Source of the DNA: Galeruca laticollis
Lineage: Eukaryota > Arthropoda > Insecta > Coleoptera > Chrysomelidae
Assembly (NCBI GenBank): GCA_963921935.1
Contig: OY998185.1
Span: 58,047,717-58,111,716 of the forward strand
Length of the DNA: 64,000 nt
Direction: 5' to 3'
Below, piece after piece: positions 30,251 to 41,866 of the stretch (the stretch's first letter is position 1; every line of letters begins with the position of its first letter). The position numbers and the translations under genes were made by a program. Below the pieces are notes generated by a model. That model was not told where the DNA came from, did not search any database, and saw only the letters and a list, made by a program, of their open reading frames with translations.

Positions 30251-31015
30251 AAGTTCTTCTAAAGGCTTAGAACGGGGAAACGTTCCGAGAAAAGTTGAAG
30301 CGTTTCCTCTTTGAATTGCAATACTTATTTGTTGTATAAAGAACAAAGTTGCTCTCGAATTATTGGTTTCTATTGATATTTTTTTACCGATTTCTTTAAT
30401 GAATTTTAAAGCTTCATGACCGAAAACAATAGAGGTTTCAATTGCTACAGGAATAAAAATGTAAATGTTCTCCAAATTTTTGTATTTATTGATTTTAAAA
30501 GTTTCTCCTTGTAAAGCTGCAGCGCCTGCGGAAGTAGATGTGGATCGGACATGGGACGGAGCCCAAGTGTCAGTGCAAGTGAAATCCCATATAACTGGCC
30601 TGCCGCGTTGCCATGGAATGAGGGTCATACCATCTGGACGTTTACCGTCGTCGCGGCAAGTACCTGATGGTTCCAACGAACAGGGAATCTTTGCAGATGC
30701 CATGCCTCGTTTGATTAGGTCATTTACTGCAGAATGACGTGAAAAACGGCCGGCACTTAATTTGCAGCTTAAGCCGTGTCTACCATATTCATCAACATCA
30801 GCTCCGCAACGACAGCGATGTTTTACACAAATTTGACAACCTAAACGCAGACCAATAGAAATACGGAAACTTTCGTCCTCTAAAAGCGTACCTAATGGGG
30901 CCGACGGTAAAGCGTTCAACCATGCTCCTGATTCCTTTGAAAATGCTGCATTCAAACAAGCCTTGTCTGGTAAATTGATAGCTTTCTGAAGCAGATTTTC
31001 TTTTTCAATGTTCAA
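29522..31015 (-). CDS. in-frame retroelement-USP fusion, 497 codons
   Basis: A single open frame. Residues about 1-230 are a retroelement C-terminus: ESGAWLNALP, a C/H-rich block with CRCG and HGLSC, a PD-(D/E)xK-like RPDG...WDFTC core and QRGNASTFLGT. Residues from about 255 on lead into a Ser-rich linker and then the USP Cys box. The switch lies near 30250. No stop separates the two. Whether the fusion was ever translated is unknown. The USP domain is cut by the stop at 29522. Confidence 0.6.
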   Translation of the reverse strand: MNIEKENLLQKAINLPDKACLNAAFSKESGAWLNALPSAPLGTLLEDESFRISIGLRLGCQICVKHRCRCGADVDEYGRHGLSCKLSAGRFSRHSAVNDLIKRGMASAKIPCSLEPSGTCRDDGKRPDGMTLIPWQRGRPVIWDFTCTDTWAPSHVRSTSTSAGAAALQGETFKINKYKNLENIYIFIPVAIETSIVFGHEALKFIKEIGKKISIETNNSRATLFFIQQISIAIQRGNASTFLGTFPRSKPLEELFMKSNHKKRNSSTTFKVSHITDPKTCDLSFFRHSYLTSSFSSSECVPSDNTCVDNLINYALNKLLGLSVLKNTDNHQPDDVPFIGILTKMTMLENDAIPIRNRLSLIKTVFKSVISTSNSVANIINSNSLSRRSSEKDNNRIRDYSYNDSSCERAFNNISTFRSIKGIPQDSLGLKGLKNIGNTCFMNSIIQCLSNTRWLFEYLKKDAYIRDININISSMKGTLIKAFAEVIQELWSEDGYH

Positions 31016-31420
31016 TTAAGGAATATCCCAGGATTTTTTAAAGGATTTATAATCATCGGGTACAACTTTGTTAGACTTTAATTACCAAATATTTTCTGCC
31101 TCCATTAATAAAGGGTCTTGTGTGTGGAAAAATATAGGCAGAATGTAATTAATGAAATTTTTTGAACTATTTAATGATGACAAAAAAGAAGGAAGAGCTA
31201 CTGAAACGATTGAGCGAATTCCTAAACCACCATATGAAACAGGTAGTGAAGCTTGTTTCCAAGAAAGGTCCTCTAATTTAATGTTAATTAATGACTCTAA
31301 TGAATGACGAATGGCATTGTCAAAATTGATTAGGATATCATTGTGTAACCAGGTCCGACTACATCTTAAGATATATGTTAATTTTGGAATTAATAGGCAA
31401 TTCTTGAGAAGGTAATACGC
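31016..31420 (-). pseudogene. end of a retroelement reverse transcriptase
   Basis: Minus-strand coding pieces (WKQASLPVSYGGLGIRS, ALPSFLSSL) lead directly into the fusion frame. They match the thumb and post-RT region that precedes ESGAWLNALP in multi-copy insect retroelements. The 5' part of the RT is missing. Confidence 0.55.
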
Positions 31421-33780
31421 GAATTATATGGAAGAAGAATTAGAAAAAATTCCCAAACAAGACACTATACTAATACTAGGAAATCTCAACGCATAAATAG
31501 GGAGAGGATTACATAAGCCATGTAGCAGGAAAGGAGACGATACACGAGAAAACGGATGACAACGGACAAAGGTTATGTAATTTCGCAGCGAGGGAGAACT
31601 TATATAGAGGAGCGTGTGCAGACTCCGACCACTTCCTGGTAATGGCTAAAATAAAACCAAAAACAAGGAAAACATCTGATATACATTATAAAAACGAGAA
31701 ATGGAACGTGGACAGGCTTGAAAATGAAAATATAAGAGAAGATTACGCAATACAAATAGAGAAACTATTATCATAGGGCGAAAACCAACAGAAAACAATT
31801 ATGTCTGAATGGAGCAATATAAAGAAATGTTTCGAAACAGCAGAGGAAATACAGTTAGGTGCGAAGAAAAACGGGAAAAGACAAGAGTGAACTGCAGTAG
31901 AGAAGAAAGCCAAAGCAAGACTAAAATGGATAAAAACTAATAATCCGGAGGACAGGAATGAATACGAGGAAAAAAGGAAGGAAAGTAATAAAATAATTAG
32001 AAAAAAAAGAGAATGGATAGATAATAAGATCAGAGAAAGTGAAAGAGAAAAGTCGAGAGGAAATACGAAAAGCTTCTATAAAAAAATTAAGAAAACAACA
32101 AGACGTATAAGGGCAAAACAAAAGGAATAAAAAACAAGGAAGGAAGGCTGACAGAAGAAGAACACCAATATAAACAAACATGGGTGAATCATTTTAGGGA
32201 AATATTAAATGAACCACATTACTGGAACGACGATGAAGAAGTGACAGAAGATGATAAGAAACAAGATATATTAGAAGAAAAACCAACAATTGAGAAGGTC
32301 AAGGAAATAATAAATAAGAGCAGAAATGGAAAGGCACCCGGATAGGATGGAATAAACATAGAACTAATCAAATATGGAGGGAACACTCTACAGAAAAGAA
32401 TATATTACCTTATTAAAAAAATATGGAACAAGGAGAGGATGCCGGAAGAATGGGAAATTGGACAAACTGTCACTCTACATAAGAAAGGAGACCAACATGA
32501 ATGTAAAAATTACAGAGGAATCACATTATTAAACACTGCGTACAAAATACTATCCACGTTAATTAACAGAAGGCTTGTGGAAAGTACAAGGGAGGTGATA
32601 GGGCAATATCAATGCGGCTTCACAAAAGGCAGATCAACAACGGATCTATTCATACATTAAAACAAATAATGGAAAAAGCGCATGAATACAGATTAGACAT
32701 AGAAATGCTCTTCATTGACTTTCAACAAGCCTTCGACTGAATCAAAAGAAGTGAACTCATGAAGGCATTAAAAGAACAAGGAGTAGGAGAAGACTAATCA
32801 AAATGACCATGAATGAGTCAAGGATCAGTGTAATAACGCAAAAAGGAGAAATAGATCAATTTAGGATTAATAAAGGGGTAAGACAAGTTGACTCTTTGTC
32901 CACAACGCTATTCAATCTATCATTAGAACACACAATGAGAAAATTACACAAGGGTAGCTTAAGGTCAAGTGGCAGTCAAATAATAGCCTATGCAGACGAT
33001 ATCGTGCTTGTATCCAAAAGAAGAAGAATCATGGAAAATATGCTTAAGGAGATAGTCACAGAGGGAGGAAAAATGGGGCTAAAAATAAACGAAAGTAAAA
33101 CCAAGCTAATGAGATTTGGGAACCCAAACCAAAAAGGAAAAATAAAAATCAGCGACTATGAACTTGAAGAAGTTAAAAAATATAAATATTTGGGGGTTAT
33201 GATTAGCAATACTGGAGATACATCTACTGAAATTGAAGAAAAGATATTCGCTACAAACAGAGCATATCATGCAAATAAATAGCTACTTATGAGTGAAATT
33301 TTAACGAAGCAAACAAAATTAAATATGTATAAAACGATGATAAGGTCAATCATGGTGTACTCGGCAGAAACAATGACGTTAACAAAGAAGGAGGAGGAAA
33401 AACTAAGAATAACCGAAAGGAAGATATTGAGAGCAATACTGGGTCCTGTACAAATAAATGAAAATGAATTTAGAATAAGAACGAATCGTGAAATATTGGA
33501 CGAAGTAAAAGGCGAAGACATTGTAAAGAGAATAAAAGCACAACGAGTTAAATAGCTGGGACATCTATGGAGAGAAGAAGCTAAATCAGTAACCTACAAT
33601 ATCTTGCAGTGGAAGCCAGAGGGAAAGAGGAGACGCGGTAGACCCAGGTCAAAATGAGGTGGAGGCGGACCTTAATAGAGCAGGAGTAACAAACTGGAGG
33701 GAGAAAGCAAGAAATAGGAAACTATGGAGAGACATAAGTGAACGAATTTAAAGGCATAACGGGGACTGATCCACCCCAAT

Positions 33781-34516
33781 TAAGCGTTTCTAGAATGCAC
33801 ATGCGGCATTACCCCACATGGGGTGTCCAGATGGAGCTTTTAAACCTGTCGTTAGACTATCTACAAAACCTAGACGTTTTTTACATTTAAACCCTGCCAA
33901 ATTGTGGTCCAAGTATATCCTTCGTTTAACCAAGTTTCATCCGTATAGTATATTTTCTACCATCTCTTCGAAACTACTTATTTTTTCAGATATCTGAATA
34001 TCTGAAGCTATTTCAAAGAAAAAGAGAAAAAGTACCCTTATTGAAAAAGAGGAAATTTTATGGCGCAAAGAATATCTGAAAAAATAAGCATAGTTTCGAA
34101 GTGATGGTTGAAAACCTGGTTAAAGATTATGACGAACAAATGAATGCCGATGTTTTTAAATGTTAAATTGATGGATATAATTCCTATTAATTCCGTCATA
34201 GGTTTGGACATTCAAGGTCAAAAGTACTGTTAACAATTACTAACTAGCTAATTTTCTTCCCACACTAAACGAATATAACTGAAACAAGCATCATAAAATT
34301 TTACCACCCACTTTTTTCACCAAATTCATACAGTTTTTTATCTTGAATATTTTTGAAGAAAAATAACTTATTTTCGCAATTTTTTCTTAAAAGATAAGGC
34401 AATAATTAATACCGATACAATATTGAAAAACCTACTTCCTTCATCGAGTTAGATAAAGCTAGGTTAGTATTGGCGATTCGATTATTTTCTAGTCGGGTAG
34501 TTGTTGTTGATCAAAT
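33781..34516. other. intergenic, upstream of membrane-anchor exon
   Basis: No gene seen. The last 80 bp before the ATG at 34517 would hold the 5' UTR, but no core promoter element stands out. Confidence 0.4.
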
Positions 34517-34699
34517 ATGGATTTACCGGGTACTTCAACTATTACAAAAACAATTGTTGGAAGAAGAACGATAAGAAATAAATATGTGGGATTCAAAAGT
34601 TTCATCTGCACCCTTTTGGTTTTCTTAGCCGTATTGATTATGATATCTTTGTTAATGTTTGCTTTAAAATATTATAAGGATACAAGTAGCAATCAAGAG
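34517..34699 (+). CDS. first exon of a type II membrane protein, M13-like candidate
   Basis: 61 codons from ATG to a GTGAGT donor in phase 0. A short basic N-terminus (GRRTIRNKY) is followed by one strong hydrophobic span (about residues 27-50) and a polar start of an outer domain. The positive-inside rule makes the N-terminus cytoplasmic. This is the layout of neprilysin-family first exons, and an M13-like gene ends 7 kb upstream. The identity as M13 is inferred only; no M13 motif is in this exon. The following intron seems to contain the large transposon field. Confidence 0.5.
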
Positions 34700-35202
34700 G
34701 TGAGTTTAGCTTTCAACAAATCTTGTAAAGGGCCGTATTTGCACATTTGTTTATGATATTTCGCAACATTTTATTAAAAAATCAAGACAAACGTTGTGCG
34801 TTTTTTATACTTTTGAAATCTGTTTTAAAGTTGACTTAGTAATTACGCCAATAATTGTAATCCCAGTGTTCATTTTTTTTAGTCTTAAAGAGCATAGCGA
34901 CCACTACTTCTCTACCAAAACACAGCTATGAAAGATGAAAACTAATAATGATATTAATCAGTTAAATACAGATAGAAATTTACGGTTATTCCAAATTTAC
35001 TACGCTAATAATTGGCAGATAAAATCGAACAACGGCTTATTTTGTTTATTATTCGATCGATGAAATAAAACAATTTAAATTGTTTAAAACTTCATTATAT
35101 TCGAACTAATGTTCAATGTAAACTAGTGACACGTTTCGTTAACACAGTAGCTTTGTCAAACGAATATAGGTATAATGAAAAAATGTTTTATTATATACAG
35201 TG
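34700..35202. other. intron start and hammerhead-remnant element
   Basis: The first part is plain intron. From about 35055 to 35202 lies, in reverse, the element also found at 9640-9880, with TTGACAA...GAAAC...GTGTC on the minus strand at 35159-35128. Confidence 0.45.
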
Positions 35203-35388
35203 AATTATATATTAAAACTTCGAACTTGGGTTTTTAATAACAATTTTACAACTATATTTAAAACTTTATTATACAACGGTTGAACAAAGAATCAATTTTT
35301 AGATAATACAAAGTTTTTATAATCTTCCTGTTTTACAAAGTGTAATCGTTTTATTAATATGGTGTCAGCTCTTTCTTCTTATGTAATT
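35203..35388 (-). repeat. 3' LTR of errantivirus 2
   Basis: On the minus strand it starts AATTACATAAG at 35388 and ends ATATAATT near 35203, about 186 bp with AATAAA-type signals inside. It directly follows the env stop and a purine run. Confidence 0.65.
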
Positions 35389-35398
35389 CCTCCCCTCT
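35389..35398 (-). promoter_or_regulatory. polypurine tract of errantivirus 2
   Basis: AGAGGGGAGG on the minus strand, between the env stop and the LTR start, overlapping the last env codons. Confidence 0.65.
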
Positions 35399-35784
35399 AA
35401 GACGAGAACATAACAGAGTGGTGTTCGAGTTTTGGTTTTTCTTCTCTTAGGGTTTCTTCTTTGCTTTGGACTTCTTCCCTATTTTGTTTTCTACCGCATT
35501 GCTGGAGCGATGTCTTGATTTTCTTCTTGAAGATCCATCCCAGTATTAGTAAGATAGTAATAACGGAGGACAATCCACCGAAAATTCGTGAGTAGTGATT
35601 AGATGTTGAAATTCTAAATGGTATAAGTTGTTTTGACATTTTGCTGATTTTGTGGATTTCTTCCAAAGTGATTTTTTCTATTTTGGGTGCTTCGAACTCC
35701 CGTACAATTTCTAATTTTTCCCAGTTTAGCTTTGGGAGAAATAATGATTTTTCTTGTTGAATTCTGACGTCGTTGATAAATTTT

Positions 35785-35943
35785 ACTTTTCCGCCAACCT
35801 ATCTAATATGCGAGAAAAGTTGGTTTACCCACAAAAAAGTTGGTAATTTGAAATTTTTTTTTGAGTTATTTTTACGTTATCCATCAACAACAACACGAAA
35901 AAACGGTTTTTAGAAAAAAAATCCTGTGTGTATGTTGTCGACG

Positions 35944-35975
<32 letters not shown>

Positions 35976-37484
35976 GGCCACTTTTCCTTGCAAGTCTTGT
36001 TAGCACGATACAGCCTCCGGAGTGCAATAAGTCACCAATTTTATGATGGAATATTGTTCTCTATTGATTTTCAGCTCAGCAGAGCTAGTACAACGGGCGC
36101 TATGGTACTTGGAAGTACGACATTTTGTCGTTTTTCGAGAAATTTCAGTTAGTTAGCACGATACAGTCTCCGGAGATCAACAAGTCACCAATTTTATGAT
36201 TGAATATTATTCAGGGCATCTCACTGATGAACCCTATTGATTTTCAGCTCACCAGAGCCAATACAACCGGTGCTACAGTACTTTAAGTACGATATCTTTG
36301 TCATTTTTGGAGAAGTTTCAGTTTGTTAGCACGATACAGCCTCCGGAGTATATACAAGTGATGAATTTTATGATTGGATATTATTCAGAGCGTCTTAAAG
36401 ATGAACCCTATTGATATTGAGCTCACTAAAGCCAGTACAACGGGTGCTGTGGTACTTGAAGTACCAAATTTTTGTCATTTTTGGAGAATTTTCAGTTTGT
36501 TAGCACGATACAGCCTCCAGAGAGTATACGATTGATCAACTTTATGAATAAGTATTGTTCAAGGTGTCTCACAGATGTACCCTATTGATTTTCAGTTGAC
36601 TAGATATACTAAATTTTTGGTTATTTTTGGAGAAATTTCGGTTTGTTAACACGATACATCCCCCGAAGTGTATACAAGTAACAATTTTATGACAGAATAT
36701 TGTTCAGGGCCACAGATGCGGAAAAGTTAGTTTTAATCGTTAAAACCGTTTATTTTGAGTTATTTTTACGTTATCCATCAACAACAACACGAAAAAACGG
36801 TTTTTAGAAAAAAAATCCTGTGTGTATGTCGTCGTCGGCCACTTTTCCTTGCAAGTCTTGTTAGCACGATACAGCCTCCGGAGTGCAATAAGTCACCAAT
36901 TTTATAATGGAATATTGTTAAGGATATTTCACAGATGAACCCTATTGATTTTCAGCTCAGCAGAGCCAGTACAACGGGTGCTATGGTACTTGAAGTACGA
37001 CATTTTGTCGTTTTTCGAGAAATTTCAGTTTGTTAGCACGATACAGCCTCCGGAGTTCAACAAGTCACCAATTTTATGATTGAATATTATTCAGGGCATC
37101 TCACTGATGAACCCTATTGATTTTCAGCTCACCAGAGCCAATACAACCGGTGCTACAGTACTTTAAGTACGATATTTTTGTCATTTTTGGAGAAGTTTCA
37201 GTTTGTTAGCACGATACAGCCTCCAGAGAGTATACGATTGATCAACTTTATGAATAAGTATTGTTCAAGGTGTCTCACAGATGTACTCTATGGATTTTCA
37301 GTTGACTAGAGCGAGTACAGCGGGTCCTATAAAACTAGATATACTAAATTTTTGGTTATTTTTGGAGAAATTTCGGTTTGTTAGCACGATACAACCCCCG
37401 AAGTGTATACAAGTAACAATTTTATGATAGAATATTGTTCAGGGCCACAGATGCGGAAAAGTTAGTTTTAATCTTTAAAACCGT
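35785..37484 (+). mobile_element. tandem-repeat element, copy A (doubled)
   Basis: Starts ACTTTTCCGCC and ends GCGGAAAAGT plus about 20 bp (AACCGT). Inside are units of about 173 bp that each open with AGCACGATACAGCC. The 5' part contains a CGT microsatellite (about 35937-35975). Copy A is a partial duplication: a full ending at 36724-36756 is followed by a second 5' part. It encodes no protein and sits in env of errantivirus 2. Confidence 0.75.
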
Positions 37485-38731
37485 TTATTTTTGTGTTGAC
37501 TTCTATTTGACATTATTCTGGTATTTTTATTAGTGTAGGATTTTTGTCTTCTATATATTGATCTGTGTGGCATTTGGAGAAAACTTTTACTGTTTGCATT
37601 GGTATAATGATTACTTGGTCTTGTGTTATTTGTTCACCAAGAGATTCTTCTAATGTTAACTTTATTTTTTTGCAGCTTTTCACCCTCTGGTTTTATATGA
37701 GCTGTAGAGTGCAGTTATCTTCAGGGAAATGATCTTCCATGCAAAAATATGTATACTCTAGTAGCGGCCAGTTTTCTTCTTTGCATTGATGTTTCGAGTT
37801 GGTTTGTGCCAAATAGAGGGAATATTTGGTTGTTTTGAATGATAGGAAAGAGGTGATAAAACTTAAAATTTCAGCTTTGATGATTGGTATACGTATTGCA
37901 AAAATTCATTTATTATTTTCAAATGTGACTTGTGTGCCTAAAAATTGGTAGTATGTTAATATGTTCCTAAATTTCATAATTTGGTTGTCTGGGTAAATTT
38001 CTAAAGTGTTTAGTAGCTCTTGACTAGAAATAATAGAAGGATGAAGTGTGTTGAGTTTTGCAAAAGCTACTGAACCTTTTAAATTATCTAAAAACTTGAT
38101 ATCATTTTGGGAAATAATTCCTTGAAAGGTTAAATACTCATTTGATTCAGTGATTGATTTTTGTACACTTGAAATTTTCCTAGAGAATTTTCAAAATTTT
38201 CTTGATTTTTTGATAATATGCGAATTGTTGTGTGGTAATTCTTTATTAGATTGTTTGAAAGTGAACGTTGCAAATTTATTTCCGTAACCGTGTTCTGTTG
38301 GTTTGTTTCAAGATGTTTTATTGCGTTATCATATCTATTACCGTCGTCAGCGTCATGTGTACCAAACAACCATTTCTGTAGTTGTCCGACTCTGTTAAAG
38401 AAACTTCTTTTATTACGAATATGAATATGAGGTTGTAAGTTATCAAGTTTCGTTCTTGTAATTTTTATGAGAAATTCTGTTCTTAATAACATATCTTGAG
38501 ATAAGGCATGGTATGAGATTTCATTAGTTGCGTTTTTTGTAACTAAATTATTTTTTATAATGAAGAAATGTTTTTCAATGTCAAATAATTGCTTAATAAT
38601 AGGTTCTAAATTTAAATAATGTATAAAGGTATGTTTACAATAAATAAGACGTGCGTCTCCTAATTGTATTGATAATAAAGGATTATTTATAGTCGTCGAG
38701 TGTACATCTCTTGTAGTACTACTCGTGTATA

Positions 38732-40805
38732 CACTGTGTCCGTAAAATATGGAACAAATTCATTTTTAGCTAAACAGACTATTTTAAGAAATAATCCTGA
38801 AACACGTCGATTTTTGATTTTAATTTACCGTATTTTAAAATAATAATCTAATATACAGTGTGAATTACTTTCGAGTAATGACGTCACCGTCATTTTTTTT
38901 AAATGGAACACCCCCATTTTGTCTCAATTTTCGGATTACTCTAGCTGAGCTGATTCCAAAAATGTATCACATGTTGATTCCAATTGGTACAGGGTGGACA
39001 AAAATACAATAGTTTTGTGTGTGCTCATAAAGTAACGCCTAACATTCTTTATTAGTTAAATTAACAATATTATCAAAAATACTTATTGTCTAGCGGACAT
39101 AATATGATGAAATACATGACTTTATAAGTGTTCGAACTGCAGCCCTTGCTGTATTTGACAGTAACCCAAACGGTGTACAAATTCTTGTTGAAGCTTGTTT
39201 ATTGTGTCTTGAGAAATATTGTTGGTTGTCCGAATTCTCTCTTTTAATTCTTGAATATTTGCTGGTTTCGTTTGATACACAACATTTTGCAGATGGCCCC
39301 ACGTAAAATAATCCAAAGGATTGAAATGTGGTAACCTTGCTGTCCATTCAATAGGTCCACGTCTACCAATCCACCTGTTCGGGAAAATTTCATCTAGGTA
39401 CCTTCTAACATCTACAGCATAATGTGGAGGTGCACCATCCTGTTGGAGCCATAAACTTTCATCACAACCTGCAGGATTACGTCTGCTCGGAAACAAATTA
39501 CGTAAAGTAGATACGAGATAGCCCCTTAAAAACTCAAGGTACATTGCCCCGTTTAAATTACCTTTGATAAAGTAGGGTCTGATGATTCGAGTTCTTACAA
39601 TTCCAGCCCATACATTTACCTTTTGCGGGTATTGTGTATGATGCTCACGCATCCAGAGGGGGTTTTCTTTTGCCCAGTATCTACAATTCTGACGGTTAAC
39701 CTCGCCATTTAACGTGAAAGTGGTCTCATCAGAAAAAATAATGTTTTGTATCCAGAGAGGGTCTCTGTGACATTTATCCATCATTATTTCGCAAAATTGG
39801 ATTCTGCTATCGGGATCATCTTCGTTTAATTCCTGCACAAGTTTGATTTTATAAGGATGCCATTTTTCAAGATTTAATAATTTGTGTACCGTTGTTTTTC
39901 TAACACCGATATCGCGACTAACTTTACGCACAGAAGTGTGCGCGTCTTCTTCAAAACTAAGTAACCTAACCTAACCTGATTTGCGTACATTTTCAACCGT
40001 ACCAGTTTCTCGAAATTTCTTTTCAATCTTACTGAATGTTGAACGCGTTATAGGTCTTTCTGAATATTTGTCATTAAACAAATTGCACACTTCCATCTGA
40101 GTTCGCGATCTGCAACCATACCCAATCATCCTAAGTATTTCAAATTTTTGTTTTACACTTAACTCCATTTCTAATTCAAATTAAATCTAAGCAATAATTG
40201 AAACATTCACGAATACCAAAAATATTGTATTACTAAACTGCCACTGACCATCAATAAATTACTAAACAAATAATGACATTTCACAAAAAACTAGACGACT
40301 ATGTTTTTTAAAATTGATAAGAAATAATTTCTTTCATATTTTCTCTGCTAGACCACAGGTACCAAACATGTTTGGAAACAGCTCATTTTTATCAATCTAA
40401 AAATGTAACAAACTACAGGGTGTTACATTTGAACCAATTGCCGCTGGACAATAAGTATTTTTGATAATATTGTTAATTTAACTAATAAAGAATGTTACTC
40501 CTTACTTTATGAGCACACACAAAACTATTTTATTTTTGTCCATCCTGTACCAATAGGCATCAACATGTGATACATTTTTGGAATCAGCTCAGCTAGAGGA
40601 ATCCGAAAATTGAGACAAAATGGGGGTGTTCCATTTAAAAAAAATGACGGTGACGTCATAACTCGAAAGTAATTCACCCTGTATATTAGATTATTATTTC
40701 AAAATACGGTAAATTAAAATCAAAAATCGACGTGTTTCAGGATTATTTCTTAAAATGGTCTGTTTAGCTAAAAATGAATTTGTTCCATACTTTACGGACA
40801 CAGTG
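38732..40805 (-). mobile_element. DD41D Tc1/mariner-type transposon with 360-bp inverted repeats
   Basis: Terminal inverted repeats of about 360 bp (38732-39093 and 40448-40805) start CACTGTGTCCGTAAAATA. TA at 38730-38731 and 40806-40807 is the target duplication. The transposase lies between on the minus strand. The element entered the env gene of errantivirus 2. Confidence 0.9.
39122..40168 (-). pseudogene. DD41D transposase, one break
   Basis: N-terminal part 40168-39971 (helix-turn-helix, ELSVKQKFEILRMIG, ITRSTFSKIEKKF) and catalytic part 39931-39122 (269 residues). The catalytic acids are in FSDETTF, QQDGAPPHYA and FNPLDYF, with 41 residues between the second and third, the spacing of the DD41D (rosa-like) group. 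The two parts are separated by a frame break with some lost residues at 39960-39980, where a (TAACC)3 tract lies. Otherwise the protein looks well preserved. Confidence 0.85.
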
Positions 40806-40870
40806 TATATTGGTATTGCCATAAGTATCAGGAATGTTATTTTCATCTGTCCCATTTTACCGAAACAGTT

Positions 40871-41866
40871 ACTTTTCCGCCAACCTATATAATATGTGAG
40901 AAAAGTATTGGTTTACCCACAATAAAGTTGGAAATTTGAAATTTTTTTTGAGTTATTTTTACGTTATCCATCAACAACAACACGAAAAAACGGTTTTTAG
41001 AAAAAAAATCCTGTGTGTATGTCGTCGTCGTCGTCGTTGTGGTCGGCCACTTTTCCTTGCAAGTCTTGTTAGCACGATACAGCCTCCGGAGTGCAATAAG
41101 TCACCAATTTTATGATGGAATATTGTTAAGGACATTTCACAGATGAACCCTATTGATTTTCAGCTCACCAGAGCCAGTACAACGGGTGCTATGGTACTTG
41201 AAGTACGACATTTTGTCGTTTTTCGAGAAATTTCAGTTTGTTAGCACGATACAGCCTCCGGAGTTCAACAAGTCACAAATTTTATGATTGAATATTATTC
41301 AGGGCATCTCACTGATGAACCCTATTGATTTTCAGCTCACCAGAGCCAATACAACCGGTGCTACAGTACTTTAAGTACGATATTTTTGTCATTTTTGGAG
41401 AAGTTTCAGTTTTTTAGCACGATACAGCCTCCGGAGTATATACAAGTGATGAATTTTATGATTGGATATTATTCAGAGCGTCTTAAAGATGAACCCTATT
41501 GATATTGAGCTCACTAAAGCCAGTACAACGGGTGCTGTGGTACTTGAAGTACCAAATTTTTGTCATTTTTGGAGTATTTTCAGTTTGTTAGCACGATACA
41601 ACCTCCAGAGAGTATACGATTGATCAACTTTATGAATAAGTATTGTTCAACGTGTCTCACAGATGTACCCTATTGATTTTCAGTTGACTAGAGCGAGTAC
41701 AGCGGGTCCTATAAAACTAGATATACTAAATTTTTGGTTATTTTTGGAGAAATTTCGGTTTGTTAGCACGATACATCCCCCGAAGTGTATACAAGTAACA
41801 ATTTTATAATAGAATATTGTTCAGGGCCACCGATGCGGAAAAGTTAGTTTTAATCTTTAAAACCGT
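40871..41866 (+). mobile_element. tandem-repeat element, copy B
   Basis: A full-length copy of about 1 kb: ACTTTTCCGCC start, CGT microsatellite near 41021-41045, AGCAC blocks at 41071, 41243, 41416, 41590 and 41765 (spacings of 172-175 bp) and a GCGGAAAAGT end. It lies between pol and env of errantivirus 2. Confidence 0.8.

Larger units (their letters stand above)
28582..31420 (-). mobile_element. retroposed chimera: retroelement tail plus intronless USP2-like gene
   Basis: The insert lies in the LINE. GAATT at 28577-28581 and at 31421-31425 may be a short target duplication. On the minus strand it begins in the C-terminal half of a reverse transcriptase (QASLPVSYGGLGIRS near 31230), passes into a Cys/His and nuclease-like region, then into a USP2-like deubiquitinase without introns. 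It ends with AATAAA (28608-28603) and nine A (28588-28580). The poly(A) tail and missing introns mark it as a retrocopy of a transcript. Confidence 0.75.
27950..33780 (+). mobile_element. APE-type LINE, interrupted by a retrocopy
   Basis: The 5' part (27950-28581) includes the start of an apurinic-type endonuclease (CTWYIRTLLRTGKM near 28230, QEIRWK). After the insertion, the endonuclease resumes at 31421. The RT follows with KKGDQHECKNYRGITLL at about 32475, YADDIVLV near 32990 and the EVKKYKYLGVMI block. A GRPR-type C-terminal tail lies near 33630. Many stops and frameshifts break it. The endonuclease start resembles proteins annotated as craniofacial development protein 2-like in insects. 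Confidence 0.75.
35397..40855 (-). pseudogene. env: errantivirus env (Baculo_F-like), interrupted twice
   Basis: The signal peptide starts at 40855 and breaks at 40808, where the DD41D transposon is inserted. Env resumes at 38731 with an N-terminal subunit. A furin-like RNKR site near 38416-38427 and a WLFGTHD stretch resemble errantivirus 1. Env decays with stops toward 37490. After the tandem-repeat insertion, the C-terminal part at 35784-35397 has a membrane span (about residues 32-47 of the 89-residue frame) and a basic tail. It is not functional. Confidence 0.75.

Noticed and set aside
35861..36152. Open frames with poly-Arg or poly-Val runs (also 45810-46148)
   Set aside because: They are translations of the CGT microsatellite in the tandem-repeat elements.
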